Positions 46,023 through 56,172 of a DNA stretch of 64,000 nucleotides are shown here, one piece after another (the stretch's first letter is position 1; each line of letters starts with the position of its first letter). A program made the position numbers and the translations under genes. Origin of the DNA: Fischerella sp. CENA71 (GTDB lineage Bacteria; Cyanobacteriota; Cyanobacteriia; Cyanobacteriales; Nostocaceae); NCBI GenBank assembly GCA_024239075.1, contig JANBVI010000064.1, forward strand, positions 1 to 64,000, given 5' to 3'. The notes beneath the pieces are model-generated. The model was not told the DNA's origin. It saw only the letters and a list, made by a program, of their open reading frames with translations, and made no database searches.

Positions 46023-46292
46023 TTAGTATGCTCTGCGACTAAATTGGTAGTACAAGAAGATTGCAATAATCGCACCAATTACCGCTACAAATAAACCAGC
46101 AATACTAAAACTTGCACTCGTTATTGCCAAAGTTCCCGTTTGCAATAAATTCAGTAAAGATCCTCCGATGATAGCACCTACAATTCCCAACAGCATCGTT
46201 GCGAGAATGCCACCACCTTGATAACCAGGATAAATAGCTTTCGCGATCGCACCAGCTAATAGACCTAAGATAATCCAAGCAAGAAGATTCAT
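46023..46292 (-). CDS. GlsB/YeaQ/YmgE stress membrane protein
   Basis: The 89-residue protein has three Gly/Ala-rich membrane helices: LAWIILGLLAGAIAKAIYPG, then ATMLLGIVGAIIGGSLLNLL, then a last helix ending in FLYYQFSRRAY. This is the pattern of the transglycosylase-associated (GlsB) family, which is widely induced by stress and of unclear function. A strong AAGGAGTC ribosome binding site precedes the ATG. The leader has a structured element (46382-46431). Confidence 0.9.
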   Translation of the reverse strand: MNLLAWIILGLLAGAIAKAIYPGYQGGGILATMLLGIVGAIIGGSLLNLLQTGTLAITSASFSIAGLFVAVIGAIIAIFLYYQFSRRAY

Positions 46293-47912
<1,620 letters not shown>

Positions 47913-48082
47913 GGAAAACAGAGTTTGAGCAATTTGATGGGGCGATCGCTCCATCAATTTTTATATATTTTTAAGTAAAATAGGCTAAATTCTTTTGCGT
48001 TTACCAATTCCTAACTACCAACCAATGACAAATCACTATCAACGCGAGTAACCTTGACTTGATACTCAATGAGGGTTGAGAA

Positions 48083-49201
48083 TTGGCAGTTGAAAGTGCG
48101 TATTGGCTAGCTTGGTCACAAATATCAGGGATTGGCCCGGTATTGCTGCAACGATTACAACAGCATTTTGGCACGCTCCAGGCAGCTTGGGAAGCTAGTC
48201 CAGCACAGTTACAAGCGGTGGAAGGTTTTGGTTTTCAGACATTGCAAAAAGTGGTGAGACAGCGATCGCATCTTCATCCTGAACAATTACTCATCCAACA
48301 CCAAGAACAAAACCCGAATTTTTGGACACCAGCAGATCCAGAATATCCCCGCTTGCTAATAGAAATTCCCAGTCCACCGCCATTATTATATTTTCGTGGT
48401 GAAGTCGAACTTGCAGAAAATCTCGGCGAAACTCCATTAGTTGCGATCGTTGGTACGCGCCAGCCCTCAGAATATGGTATCCGTTGGACTCGTCAGATTA
48501 GCACAGCTTTAGCTAAAAACGGTTTTACAGTTGTTTCTGGTTTAGCAGAAGGAATTGATACAGAAAGTCACACCGCTGCTTTGAAAGCTGGAGGACGCAC
48601 CATAGCAGTTTTAGGTACAGGTGTGGATGTTATCTATCCAGCTAAGAATCAGCAACTGTACAAACAAATTTTAAGTGCGGGGTTAGTTTTGAGTGAGTAC
48701 CCAGCCAAAACCCCACCAGATCGCACTCAATTTCCCCGTCGCAATCGGATTATTGCTGGATTGAGTCGCGCTGTCTTGGTGATGGAAGCGCCTTTAAAAT
48801 CCGGTGCATTAATTACTGCTAACTATGCAAATGAATTTGGTAGAGACGTTTATGTTTTACCGGGTAGAGTCGATGATTACCCATCTCAAGGATGCTTAAA
48901 ATTACTCAGTCAAGGTGCTGCTCCCATTTTAAAAGAATTAGATGAACTATTAAAAATGCTGGGAGCCATACCAAAAATAGATTCTTCTCCAATTTCCCCA
49001 GAACCGCAACAATTAATCTTGCCTGATTTGCCACCAGAACTGCAACAAGTAATAAATGTAATTTCCTCAGAATCTTTACCCTTCGATATGATTATCCAAC
49101 AAACAGGTATGGCTGCGAGTGCTGTTTCTAGTGCGTTATTGCAGTTGGAATTGATGGGTTTAGTTTCGCAACAACCAGGAATGAGATATCAACGCAGCTA
49201 A
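48083..49201 (+). CDS. dprA: DNA-processing protein DprA
   Basis: DprA loads RecA on incoming single-stranded DNA during natural transformation. The 372-residue product has an N-terminal SAM/HhH-like region (QISGIGPVLLQRLQQHFGTL) and a Rossmann-like core with AIVGTRQPSEYG, VVSGLAEGIDTESH and IIAGLSRAVLVMEAPLKSGA. A winged-helix C-terminus (MAASAVSSALLQLELMGLV) completes it. The start is TTG with GAGGG seven bases upstream. Together with comM this suggests competence genes are present. Confidence 0.95.
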   Translation: MAVESAYWLAWSQISGIGPVLLQRLQQHFGTLQAAWEASPAQLQAVEGFGFQTLQKVVRQRSHLHPEQLLIQHQEQNPNFWTPADPEYPRLLIEIPSPPPLLYFRGEVELAENLGETPLVAIVGTRQPSEYGIRWTRQISTALAKNGFTVVSGLAEGIDTESHTAALKAGGRTIAVLGTGVDVIYPAKNQQLYKQILSAGLVLSEYPAKTPPDRTQFPRRNRIIAGLSRAVLVMEAPLKSGALITANYANEFGRDVYVLPGRVDDYPSQGCLKLLSQGAAPILKELDELLKMLGAIPKIDSSPISPEPQQLILPDLPPELQQVINVISSESLPFDMIIQQTGMAASAVSSALLQLELMGLVSQQPGMRYQRS

Positions 49202-49466
49202 AAAAGTTTATTGGCCTGGGTTGAAAATGGGTATGGCGGTATAAGGGTATAGGAAGAGTCAATAAATATAAATTTGATCAAAAACTGAGGACAGAATCTG
49301 GAATCAACTTCATTCTGTTGGTATCTAAGTTTATTACTGAGACTACTTGCAAAATTATATGAGTGCAGGGATTGGGAAAAGGTTAAAGGATTTTTCAATC
49401 GATTTAACTCTTTGCCAGACTTCTGCAATGAAGATGAGAAAGATTTAATTTCAGGGTAATTGATCA

Positions 49467-50318
49467 ATGCAGACACCACAATCTAACCAAATTAATGAAT
49501 TAAATGGTAAAGCCATTAAAAAGACAATTTTTGGAGCAGGTTTTATCATTGCTGCTCTTTATTTTTTAGTGACTTTATCCGGTTTTGGTTATACATTTTG
49601 GCAATATTCCGAAATGGGAGGCATTTCTTGGGGCTGGAAAATCGCTCTAATTATTACTCATTTGCTTCCCTTTGTCATTGTTCCCATCAGCATGAAAGTG
49701 TTTTATGAACGAGCTGATTATTTAGTATCCAAGGGCTTAAGTTCTCCTTTTGCTCTTTATTTAGGATTACCCTTTCAAATGGTTGCTATTGCCTTTGAAA
49801 TTGGTTGGCATATTCAACAACATTGGTTTTACCAAAATGATTTCACCTTCTTAAATTTCCTATTTTATGCTTTTTTAATTTCATCTTTTGCGTTGTGGGC
49901 AGATGCTTTTGCTCGTAATCATTTAGTTGACTTGTTATTTGTAGGCAGTTTAATAGCTATCTCAATTTTGTATCCTCTAGGCGCAAGTTTAGATATTTCT
50001 GCTTTCAAAATTCCCATTTATATTGCTCTGACAATAGTTTTTGGATTTTTGACATATCGAGCTTACAAAGTTCTACGAGATTGGCGAATTATCTTCGTAC
50101 CTATTTTTTCTGTCGGTGTCAACTTATTCTTTGTATTCCTTTTAGCTCAACACCAATCTAACCCTGTTCTCAATCCGCTTTTCCACATTTTGCATGATTT
50201 AGCTGGTACAGAAATGGGAATTATAATTTTTACCTATCTAGTGTACATTAATCCCCGACGTCAATCTCAACCAGTTCAGCAATCTAAAAAAGCCGACACC
50301 TTATTTATAAGCCAATAA
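49467..50318 (+). CDS. Multi-helix membrane protein, first of pair
   Basis: The 283-residue protein has seven to eight membrane helices and no recognisable family. Notable are His-containing helical segments (GWHIQQHWF, THLLPFVI, HDLAGTEMG) that could bind a cofactor or metal. A soluble Lys- and Gln-rich tail follows. The ATG is preceded by a weak site. The gene for a second membrane protein starts 55 bases later on the same strand, so a two-gene unit is likely. Confidence 0.6.
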   Translation: MQTPQSNQINELNGKAIKKTIFGAGFIIAALYFLVTLSGFGYTFWQYSEMGGISWGWKIALIITHLLPFVIVPISMKVFYERADYLVSKGLSSPFALYLGLPFQMVAIAFEIGWHIQQHWFYQNDFTFLNFLFYAFLISSFALWADAFARNHLVDLLFVGSLIAISILYPLGASLDISAFKIPIYIALTIVFGFLTYRAYKVLRDWRIIFVPIFSVGVNLFFVFLLAQHQSNPVLNPLFHILHDLAGTEMGIIIFTYLVYINPRRQSQPVQQSKKADTLFISQ

Positions 50319-50373
50319 TCACTATAGTTGTCATACAAAATATTTAAATATATTTGGAAATAAAAAAATAATT

Positions 50374-51102
50374 ATGAATATGTTGCCAGTGATTTATCCA
50401 CTTTGTCATATTGGCTATATTATTGCCCAATTAATATTGCTAAATAAATCAATTCAAACTTGGCATAAGTCAAATAGTATAGCAATGATTGTTTTACCTA
50501 TGCTGTTGTTATTTAGCACCTATGACAATTTAGTTCTGCTCATGGGAAGCTTCATCGGTGAAGGGGAATTACTCAAATCATTAAATATGTTGCGTTTCCT
50601 CTCCCATTACATAGTGGTTCCTTTATTTATTGTTGTCGTAGTTGAACTTGCTCATCGTGCTGGAGCAAATTGGGCTGCTAGTCAGTTTATACGAATTTTT
50701 GGTTGGATATTAGCGATCGGATTAGGAATATACGATATCACTACTCAATTTATAGATATACAATTAGTTCCTGAAACCTTTGCTGGTATGTTGCGTTATG
50801 TTGTCGCTGCACCTAGTAAACCACCAATGATCACTATTTTAGTTAACCTGTTTGTGATGATTATTGGTATTGGTATTTGGCGGAGATTGCAATGGTATTG
50901 GTTATTTGTTGGTGCTTTAGTTTCTCTTGTTGGTAATGCTATACCCACGGATATGGTTGGTACAGTCTTTGCTAGCGGTTCTGAATTAATAATGGCTTGG
51001 TGTATGCTATTAACTGAACAGCGAACACAGTATATGTTTGCTCTATGGAATCTTTCAAACCCAAGAACTGAGAAATCTAAATTCAATTTACAACTTTCTT
51101 AA
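50374..51102 (+). CDS. Multi-helix membrane protein, second of pair
   Basis: The 242-residue protein has about seven helices. Charged and polar residues are sparse; ELAHRAGANWAASQF is the main polar segment. No family is recognised. The gene follows the 283-residue membrane protein gene at 55 bases, so the two products may form a heteromeric complex. The tail is short and basic. Confidence 0.6.
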   Translation: MNMLPVIYPLCHIGYIIAQLILLNKSIQTWHKSNSIAMIVLPMLLLFSTYDNLVLLMGSFIGEGELLKSLNMLRFLSHYIVVPLFIVVVVELAHRAGANWAASQFIRIFGWILAIGLGIYDITTQFIDIQLVPETFAGMLRYVVAAPSKPPMITILVNLFVMIIGIGIWRRLQWYWLFVGALVSLVGNAIPTDMVGTVFASGSELIMAWCMLLTEQRTQYMFALWNLSNPRTEKSKFNLQLS

Positions 51103-51131
51103 CCACAGTAGAATTTGGTAGGCTAAATGAT

Positions 51132-51194
51132 AACGGGCTAGAATCCCATTCCACCAGAACAATTTTTGATTGGTGAAGTGGGTTCTCGCCCGTT
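51132..51194. repeat. Long nested inverted repeat
   Basis: The outer arms aacgggc/gcccgtt enclose complementary inner segments (tcccattccacca and tggtgaagtggg) around a T-rich loop. It follows the membrane-protein pair and could act as terminator or be a small mobile palindrome. Confidence 0.6.
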
Positions 51195-51267
51195 CAATTT
51201 ATTAAACCCTCATCTAGTTCAATTTCTTCATTGAGGGAGCTTTTTAGGAAATTGGTAAAAGATTAAT

Positions 51268-51759
51268 TTAAGCAGGAATGACTTGAAGAATCAGTGAGCG
51301 CTTATCAAGTGACTGAACTTTACCCACTGAATTGAGATCATCGACAATGCGGTCTAGTAATTTTCCAGCTTGATCACGATATTGATGTTCTCGACCTCGT
51401 AAACGAATGGCAAACTTTACTGAATCGCCTTTACTTAACCACTGAGTTGCTTGATTTATACGTAAACTGTAATCAGCCGCACCCACATTTGGACGGAATC
51501 GTACTTCCTTGACGGTGGGTCTGGCACTCTGAGTCTGACGCTTTTTCTTTTGATACTGAAGCTTACCATAGTTGAGAATCTTCGCCACTGGAGTCTCTTT
51601 ATCTTGGGAGACTACAACTAGGTCAAGATCCACACTCTGAGCTAGTTCTAGAGCTTCACGGGTGTCTATCAGACCACGATTGTTATTTTCATGGTCAATC
51701 AATAAGACTTGAGCTGACTTGATTTGGGAGTTAATTAGTTGCTTTTGGACTACGATAAT
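51268..51759 (-). CDS. infC: Translation initiation factor IF-3, AUU start
   Basis: IF-3 binds the 30S subunit and checks start-codon choice. Residues of the C-terminal domain (VKEVRFRPNVGAADYSLRI, FAIRLRGREHQYRDQAG) and the N-terminal domain (LIDTREALELAQSVDLDLVV) identify it. An ATG/GTG/TTG start gives only a TTG at 51702, which would cut off the first strand of the N-domain (LINSQIKSAQVLLID). The frame instead opens at ATT (51757-51759), directly after an in-frame TGA at 51769-51771, with GAGAGG five bases before it. An AUU start is the classic autoregulatory feature of infC. The lack of rpmI/rplT neighbours suggests a second IF-3 paralogue. Confidence 0.88.
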   Translation of the reverse strand: MIVVQKQLINSQIKSAQVLLIDHENNNRGLIDTREALELAQSVDLDLVVVSQDKETPVAKILNYGKLQYQKKKRQTQSARPTVKEVRFRPNVGAADYSLRINQATQWLSKGDSVKFAIRLRGREHQYRDQAGKLLDRIVDDLNSVGKVQSLDKRSLILQVIPA

Positions 51760-51764
51760 GATTT

Positions 51765-51770
51765 CCTCTC
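51765..51770 (-). promoter_or_regulatory. infC ribosome binding site
   Basis: GAGAGG on the minus strand lies 5 bases before the ATT codon and decides the start. No ordinary start codon lies between the upstream stop and this site. Confidence 0.8.
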
Positions 51771-52015
51771 AGTTTTTCAAGAGTTTAGTTTTACTAGTAA
51801 TACTAAGTTAACACAACGTTCAGTATGAGTAAGCTAGTGTATCATCAAAAATTGCGATCGCCAGTAATCTATCAATTTTCAATTGATCGGAAGAGGAAAA
51901 AGTAAAATCCTGAACAGTGAAAAACTGTTTGTCACACTAAACTTGACACAGTACATGGTTCAGCACCATGATGAATAGGTTAAGCCGACGACAGCAGCTT
52001 TCATTGAAAAAAACA

Positions 52016-52798
52016 ATGGCAAATATTCCCTCAATTCTCGCCTTAGACTTTGATGGTGTAATTTGCGACGGACTAATTGAATATTTTGAGGTAGCGTGGC
52101 GTACTTATTGCCAAGTTTGGTTTCCTGCTAACGAAACACCACCAAATGGTTTAGCTTCTCAATTTTATCGACTCAGACCAGTCATTGAAACAGGTTGGGA
52201 AATGCCTGTTTTAGTCAAAGCTTTGTTAGAGGGAATTGCAGAAGTAGAAATTCTCCAAGATTGGCATAATATTAACCAGAGAATTTTGCTTGAAGACAAT
52301 CTCAATGCTAAAGAAATTAGCACTAAATTAGATAAATTACGCGATGCATGGATTGCTGATGATTTAGAAGGTTGGTTGAGTTTGCATCGATTTTATCCAG
52401 GTGTAATTGATAAACTCAAATCGACAATTGCCAGCACCAGTAAACTATATATTATCTCTACAAAAGAAGGACGTTTTGTCCAGAAACTATTACAGCAAGA
52501 AGGAGTAAATTTAGGTTCAGAAGATATTTTTGGGAAAGAAGTGAAGCGTCCCAAATATGAAATTTTACGTGAATTAATTCAATTACACAAAGTCCCACAA
52601 GAGACAGTCTGGTTTGTAGAAGATCGATTAAAAACATTACAGTTAGTAGACCAGCAAACAGACCTGAAAGATGTAAAACTCTTCCTCGCAGACTGGGGTT
52701 ACAATACTCCTTTAGAAAAAACTACAGCCAAAAATGATCCACGCATTCAGTTATTATCATTGTCTCAATTTGAGCAAGATTTTTCGGAATGGGTTTAG
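52016..52798 (+). CDS. HAD-superfamily hydrolase
   Basis: The 260-residue protein has the nucleophile motif LALDFDGVICDG, with the DxD pair. It also has a large alpha-helical cap (about 20-140), IISTKEGR as motif II, KRPKYEILREL near the Lys motif III, and VEDRLKTL as motif IV. The substrate is unknown; phosphosugars or glycolate-type phosphates are common for the class. The frame extends to 51968; the ATG at 52016 places the nucleophile about 13 residues in, as usual. It is divergent from infC. Confidence 0.9.
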   Translation: MANIPSILALDFDGVICDGLIEYFEVAWRTYCQVWFPANETPPNGLASQFYRLRPVIETGWEMPVLVKALLEGIAEVEILQDWHNINQRILLEDNLNAKEISTKLDKLRDAWIADDLEGWLSLHRFYPGVIDKLKSTIASTSKLYIISTKEGRFVQKLLQQEGVNLGSEDIFGKEVKRPKYEILRELIQLHKVPQETVWFVEDRLKTLQLVDQQTDLKDVKLFLADWGYNTPLEKTTAKNDPRIQLLSLSQFEQDFSEWV

Positions 52799-52823
52799 TG
52801 GTTAGTGGTTAACTACAAACAAA

Positions 52824-53984
52824 TTAAGATAATTCCTGTTGTAACCGCTTGTGAAAGGCTTCGATTCCAAAATTTGCGATCGCCATTTCTCGCAACCACT
52901 CACCATCACATCGTTGATCTTCGCCTTTGAGGATTTCTATACAAGCCGTAGCTACAGCATCAGGATCGCGGTGGGGGACTCGCCATCCTAGTTTACCATC
53001 TAGTAGTGGCTCGGCGGAACCATCAGCATCACCAGACAGTACAGGTACACCACAAGCCATTGCTTCTAAATAGACAATCCCAAACCCTTCTTGAGAAGGC
53101 ATAATGTAAGCATCAGCTAGACGGTAGTGTTCTACTAGTTCTTCTGTGGGTACAAACCCAGCAAATACAACGCGATCGCTAACTCCCAAATCTTGTGCTA
53201 GCTTGGCAAGACGGGGTTGATCATCACCACGACCTATAACTAAATATTTCACTTCTGGGAAAACTTGAGCTATTTGTGGTAAGGCTTGAATTGTAATATC
53301 CACGCCTTTGTAAATATCACCAGACCACAACCGCGCTACAGTCATTAATACTTTAGCTTTTTGTAAACCATAGCGTTCGATTAAATTAACTGGTTTGTCT
53401 CCAGGAGTCAGGCGATCGCCATCCACAGCACAAGGTAAAATTTTGACGCGATCAGGATTAAGATGATTGACAATACAGGCAACTTCACGAGTGTAGCGGC
53501 TAATTGTCCAAACTTGGTCTGCTTTTTGCAAACTGGATTGCATAGACTTTGGTAATGGTTCCCAAACCTCTTTACCATAGGTGATTACAGTATAAGGAAT
53601 TCCCAAAAATTGACATAACATCCCCACCAAAGGCGCTAGCTTGATATGACCGCAAAAAACACGCTGGGGTCGTTCACGGATCAGATGAGTGAATAATGCG
53701 ATCGCCATTTTCACTCGTCCAAGTCGGGGAGACGAAGTTTTAAAATAATGAAATTGGCAGCGTTCAGATATAAAAGAATTCGTGCAATTGGGAGCATCAC
53801 GTAATATAAATATATCTGCATGTATTGGTTTAGCTAATTTCAAATAAGCTTGAAAAATATCTTTCACATAAGATTGGATTCCACCTTCACAGGAAAATAT
53901 TTCCAAAAATACGAATGTATGATTAATCGGTGCATTTATCGTTTGGTTAAAGTCTAAGTTTTCTGGAATTGGTGAAGTTAGCAT
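52824..53984 (-). CDS. GT4-type glycosyltransferase
   Basis: The 386-residue soluble GT-B enzyme has the N-terminal FSCEGGIQSYV acceptor-side loop, the central YKGVDITIQALPQI segment, and the donor-binding EGFGIVYLEAMACGVPVL (EX7E) motif. It fits GT4 enzymes that transfer sugars to lipids or polysaccharides; the specific donor and acceptor are unknown. It is convergent with the HAD gene with a 25-base gap and has no glycan cluster around it. Confidence 0.9.
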   Translation of the reverse strand: MLTSPIPENLDFNQTINAPINHTFVFLEIFSCEGGIQSYVKDIFQAYLKLAKPIHADIFILRDAPNCTNSFISERCQFHYFKTSSPRLGRVKMAIALFTHLIRERPQRVFCGHIKLAPLVGMLCQFLGIPYTVITYGKEVWEPLPKSMQSSLQKADQVWTISRYTREVACIVNHLNPDRVKILPCAVDGDRLTPGDKPVNLIERYGLQKAKVLMTVARLWSGDIYKGVDITIQALPQIAQVFPEVKYLVIGRGDDQPRLAKLAQDLGVSDRVVFAGFVPTEELVEHYRLADAYIMPSQEGFGIVYLEAMACGVPVLSGDADGSAEPLLDGKLGWRVPHRDPDAVATACIEILKGEDQRCDGEWLREMAIANFGIEAFHKRLQQELS

Positions 53985-54378
53985 TTGTAGTCAGAGTCGT
54001 GATGATTCCAATCTAAAAAATCTCAGGATAGAAATAAAGTAAATTCAAGTAATTATGAATTTGGATATACATGAATAGAATGCTTTAAAATCCTAACAAA
54101 TGCTTTAGTAAAAACCGAATGTTAACTTTACGGAATTGAATATTTTTTTGAGTTTATACTTAATTGTAGCTTTATAATTATTTGAAAAAAATAAGTAATT
54201 TTTCTGATAAATTATGTTGCGATCGCAGTTTCCACAGCTTCCTCAGAATTAAGGACTAAAGTCCTTACTACTAACTTAAATTACAAACTAGGTATTCTTT
54301 CCTTCACAAAAAGACATAATTAGGTAAAATTAGGTAAAGCAATTTATGCAGTTGTAAAACAAAGGCGTCAGCAATCTC
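53985..54378. other. Gap with a dispersed palindrome
   Basis: This AT-rich gap lies between divergent genes and holds a ggactaaagtcc palindrome near 54253-54264, related to copies at 7700-7748 and 42621-42633. No gene is seen. Promoters for both neighbours must lie here. Confidence 0.5.
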
Positions 54379-55470
54379 ATGCAGCTGAAATTCAGTGCAT
54401 CTCGGCTTTCCTTAACTCCCCTACTGTTAATCGCACCCTTCTTTTTATGGGGAACGGCGATGGTAGCGATGAAGGGAGTGATTTCCCACACAACACCACT
54501 GTTTATGGCGGGGGTGCGGATAATCCCAGCAGGGGTACTGATTTTAATTGCAGCCGCTTTTATGGGGAGATCCCAACCCAAAACCTGGACTGCTTGGCTG
54601 TGGATTGCTTTATTCGCCTTGGTAGATGGGACTTTATTTCAAGGCTTTTTGGCTGAGGGATTAGTCAGAACTGGTGCTGGGTTGGGATCAGTGATGATCG
54701 ACTCGCAACCATTAGCAGTTGCTTTGATGTCTTCATGGTTATTTCAAGAAAGAATTGGTTTGTGGGGATGGTTAGGACTTTTATTAGGTGTGACGGGGAT
54801 CAGTTTAATTGGCTTACCTGATGAGCTGATTTTAGGTTTTTTGTCTCACAAAACTCCCGAAATTTTGCTTTCTCCGACTCTCCCACTTTTAAATTCTCTG
54901 TTTGCTAGTGGCGAATGGTTAATGCTGTTAGCAGCGTTGAGTATGGCGGTGGGTACAGTGATGATCCGCTTTGTCAGCCGTCATGCTGATCCCGTCACTG
55001 CTACAGGATGGCATATGATTATAGGTGGCTTACCGTTATGGGGGATTTCATCGGTTACAGAATCCCAACAATGGCAGAATCTTGTACCATCAGACTGGGC
55101 AGCTTTAGGGTATGCTACGGTATTTGGTAGTGCGATCGCCTATGCATTGTTTTTCTATTTTGCTTCTAGCGGGAATCTTACTAGTCTCAGTTCTCTGACT
55201 TTTCTCACGCCTGTCTTTGCTCTCTTATTCGGTAATTTATTACTGCAAGAAATCCTTAGTCCCTTACAGTGGATAGGAGTAGGTTTGACTTTAGTTAGTA
55301 TTTACCTGATTAATCAACGCGACGTTTTAGCTGGTGCAGAGGGAATTGGGGATCAGGGACAGGGACAAGGGAGACAAGAGAACGCGGGGAAAAGGGGACA
55401 AGAGGAACAAGGAGAGACAGAGAGTGTAGCAAGTGTGGGGAGTGTGGGAAGACAAGGGAGAATTATTTAA
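54379..55470 (+). CDS. EamA/DMT transporter with repeat-derived tail
   Basis: The 363-residue protein has ten membrane helices in two EamA repeats (about 10-150 and 180-315), the drug/metabolite transporter architecture. The second repeat includes GYATVFGSAIAYALFFY and ends LTLVSIYLINQRD. The substrate is unknown. After residue about 319 the tail is low complexity (Gly, Gln, Glu, Ser) and is encoded by gacaaggg/gtgtggga-type tandem repeats like those found between genes, so the original stop was probably lost. It is convergent with the patD-like gene 37 bases away. Confidence 0.88.
   Translation: MQLKFSASRLSLTPLLLIAPFFLWGTAMVAMKGVISHTTPLFMAGVRIIPAGVLILIAAAFMGRSQPKTWTAWLWIALFALVDGTLFQGFLAEGLVRTGAGLGSVMIDSQPLAVALMSSWLFQERIGLWGWLGLLLGVTGISLIGLPDELILGFLSHKTPEILLSPTLPLLNSLFASGEWLMLLAALSMAVGTVMIRFVSRHADPVTATGWHMIIGGLPLWGISSVTESQQWQNLVPSDWAALGYATVFGSAIAYALFFYFASSGNLTSLSSLTFLTPVFALLFGNLLLQEILSPLQWIGVGLTLVSIYLINQRDVLAGAEGIGDQGQGQGRQENAGKRGQEEQGETESVASVGSVGRQGRII
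55340..55470. repeat. Repeat-derived 3' end of transporter gene
   Basis: Low-complexity purine-rich repeats (gggacagggacaagggagac; gtgtggggagtgtgggaag) encode the last 40-odd residues of the transporter. Equivalent sequence occurs in gaps elsewhere in the window. Confidence 0.75.
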
Positions 55471-55507
55471 CTAGTTTCTTCTCAATGCCCTATGACAATT
55501 GACCATA

Positions 55508-55858
55508 TCACTTTTCTGGTGCTTCTGATTGCAGAATCGCTTGGCAATATTCGATGATAATTGTGAGGCGATCGCTAATCGTTTTGAGTCGATCAACAGC
55601 AGTAGCAGCTTGTCGCGCACCTTGAAAAAACATGATGTCAATTTCTAATAGTCGCAGTTGCTTACTGATCTCTGTCCTATAGGATAGTTCTCGTGTTTTT
55701 TCCTCTGCTAAAGGTAAAATATCCTGCTGAAAAAATTGTTGTAAAGACAAAAGATGCTGTCGCAGTTGCTGTGCATCAGTTTGGTGAGTTGCTGTTTGTG
55801 AGCGGAGTTGCTCTAATAGTACTACGAAGGTGTGATATCTCTCTTTATTAACGGACAT
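55508..55858 (-). CDS. patD: Heterocyst frequency control protein PatD-like
   Basis: The 116-residue helical protein has KERYHTFVVLLEQLRSQTA, a central QQFFQQDILPL and the conserved LRLLEIDIMFFQGARQAATA. It matches my recollection of the cyanobacterial PatD family. PatD affects heterocyst frequency and FtsZ stability in Anabaena. Its presence supports a heterocystous host, though homologues also occur in some non-heterocystous strains. It is divergent from relA. Confidence 0.7.
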   Translation of the reverse strand: MSVNKERYHTFVVLLEQLRSQTATHQTDAQQLRQHLLSLQQFFQQDILPLAEEKTRELSYRTEISKQLRLLEIDIMFFQGARQAATAVDRLKTISDRLTIIIEYCQAILQSEAPEK

Positions 55859-56172
55859 TCAGTGCTAATTGAGATACTATTAATGTCAAGTAATTTTTCT
55901 TATACAATATTCTTCTCTAACCTTTTGTTAAGGTTATGGACTCCAAAATATTAAATTTGGAGTCTGGTTTGGCATCATTGGACTCTGATGACTATTATGC
56001 TTGACACCTAGTACAGGATGATTTGCAACAAGCTGTTTGTTTGAGCAATTATCCTGCGATCGCTTTTTAGTTTGCCGTGTCAATAGCAATATAGTTTTTC
56101 GATGACATTATCGTCAACTGTGTTCACTCCTCCCTTTAAACCACCGAATTATCTCCAGCCCCGCTATATTTT
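55859..56172. other. Gap between patD-like and relA genes
   Basis: No gene is recognised. One GCGATCGC octamer and a short tccaaa/tttgga palindrome (about 55941-55963) are the only features. The promoters of both divergent genes should lie here. Confidence 0.5.
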
